NCBI GenBank assembly: GCA_023055355.1 | Contig: JALJCS010000001.1 | Coordinates: forward strand, 104,845,881-104,909,880 | Direction: 5' to 3' | Source: Agelaius tricolor | Lineage: Eukaryota; Chordata; Aves; Passeriformes; Icteridae | DNA: 64,000 bases | Shown here: positions 63,535-64,000 of the stretch, piece by piece | How positions within the stretch are numbered: position 1 is the first letter of the stretch | Layout: each line of letters opens with the position of its first letter | Notes under the pieces: generated by a model | What the model saw: only the letters and a program-made list of their open reading frames with translations | Database searches by the model: none | Told to the model about the DNA's origin: nothing | Translations under genes and position numbers: made by a program

Positions 63535-63840
63535 GCTTTGTGTGCCCTCTCTACATGTGATTAAATATTAATTAGGCTTCTAATATAAGAAAGTGAGTTC
63601 ACAGGCCTGAGTGCCACATAAATAATGCATGAGGTACCCGAAGGCTCAGCCCGAGAAGCTGATTGGCCACCTTGGATTTGTATAATTATGAAGTTTCATT
63701 ATTAACAGTGGAAGCAGTGGAGAGATTTGCCTAGCTTGAGGGACTTTGAAAGCATAAGCTGTCTCATTAGGGAAAAAAGGGAGTAAGGCATAATATGCAA
63801 ACTTGTTAGTAAAAAAAAAAAAAGGAATAAAAATTAAGCA
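63535..63840. promoter_or_regulatory. Candidate conserved enhancer-like element with POU/homeodomain sites
   Basis: TTAAATATTAATTAGG (63561-63576), ATAATGCATGAG, a CCAAT-type GATTGGCC (63661-63668), TATAATTATG, TTCATTATTAAC and an octamer-like TAATATGCAAA (63791-63801) cluster within 250 bases. The sequence is otherwise repeat-free and more GC-rich than its surroundings. If synteny holds, the next known gene to the right is POU3F2, whose flanking desert is known for such elements. Judged by eye only. Confidence 0.45.
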
Positions 63841-64000
63841 TAGCTTTTAAACAGGAGTATTTTCTATGTATATATAAACATTTCTAAGTTTATAAAAAGA
63901 CTGAAATTGATATAGGGGAGGTCTATACTACAGCTGTTTAACAATTTTGTAAGAGCTCTTGGTTAAAAGCTTTTGTTCTTGGTATAAAACAATCTTTAAT

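Noticed and set aside
1..64000. CRISPR arrays, bacterial operons, tRNA or rRNA genes
   Set aside because: None seen. The only tRNA-like sequence is the SINE head at 51.78 kb.

Overview
This is vertebrate nuclear DNA, almost certainly from a bird and most likely a songbird (Passeriformes). The evidence is an AT-rich intron/desert background, several CR1 LINE fragments ending in the avian ATTCTGTGATTCT-type tail, a passerine-type ERV LTR, and a copy at about 51,779-51,907 that looks like the tRNA-Ile/CR1-tailed SINE known from zebra finch (TguSINE1). There is no bacterial-style gene organisation. Most open frames longer than 60 codons are chance or lie in repeats.

Left part (1 to about 13.3 kb): the 5' end of MMS22L, the replication-fork repair partner of TONSL, on the minus strand. 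Five coding exons can be joined precisely (11,734-11,556; 9,502-9,377; 6,181-6,129; 3,365-3,278; 3,176-2,999). All splice phases agree, and together they encode the first 208 residues. The rest of the gene lies beyond the left edge. A probable noncoding first exon ends at a strong donor at 12,788. It lies in a CpG-island promoter (about 12,850-13,370) with CCAAT, NRF-1-like and GC-box motifs. A CR1 element sits right behind the promoter.

Middle (13.8 to 54.6 kb): a gene desert that matches the known interval between MMS22L and POU3F2 in other vertebrates. It holds young and very old CR1 pieces, an internally deleted CR1 that keeps part of its ORF1 esterase region, an LTR, a SINE, simple repeats, short tandem duplications, a double hairpin, and one isolated CpG-rich patch with a good splice donor (about 16,120-16,345).

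Right part (54.6 to 64 kb): one convincing isolated coding exon on the plus strand (54,674-54,851). It encodes a signal peptide followed by what looks like the start of a kexin/furin-type proprotein-convertase prodomain. It ends in phase 0 at the place where, from memory, the first coding exon of PCSK1 ends. I know of no such gene in this interval in mammals. The following exons were not found in the window. The last 500 bases look like a conserved noncoding regulatory element rich in POU/homeodomain sites.

The main result is therefore a known repair gene on the left and a possible undescribed or lineage-restricted convertase-like gene starting on the right. The link between the CpG-rich patch at 16.2 kb and the exon at 54.7 kb is inference only.
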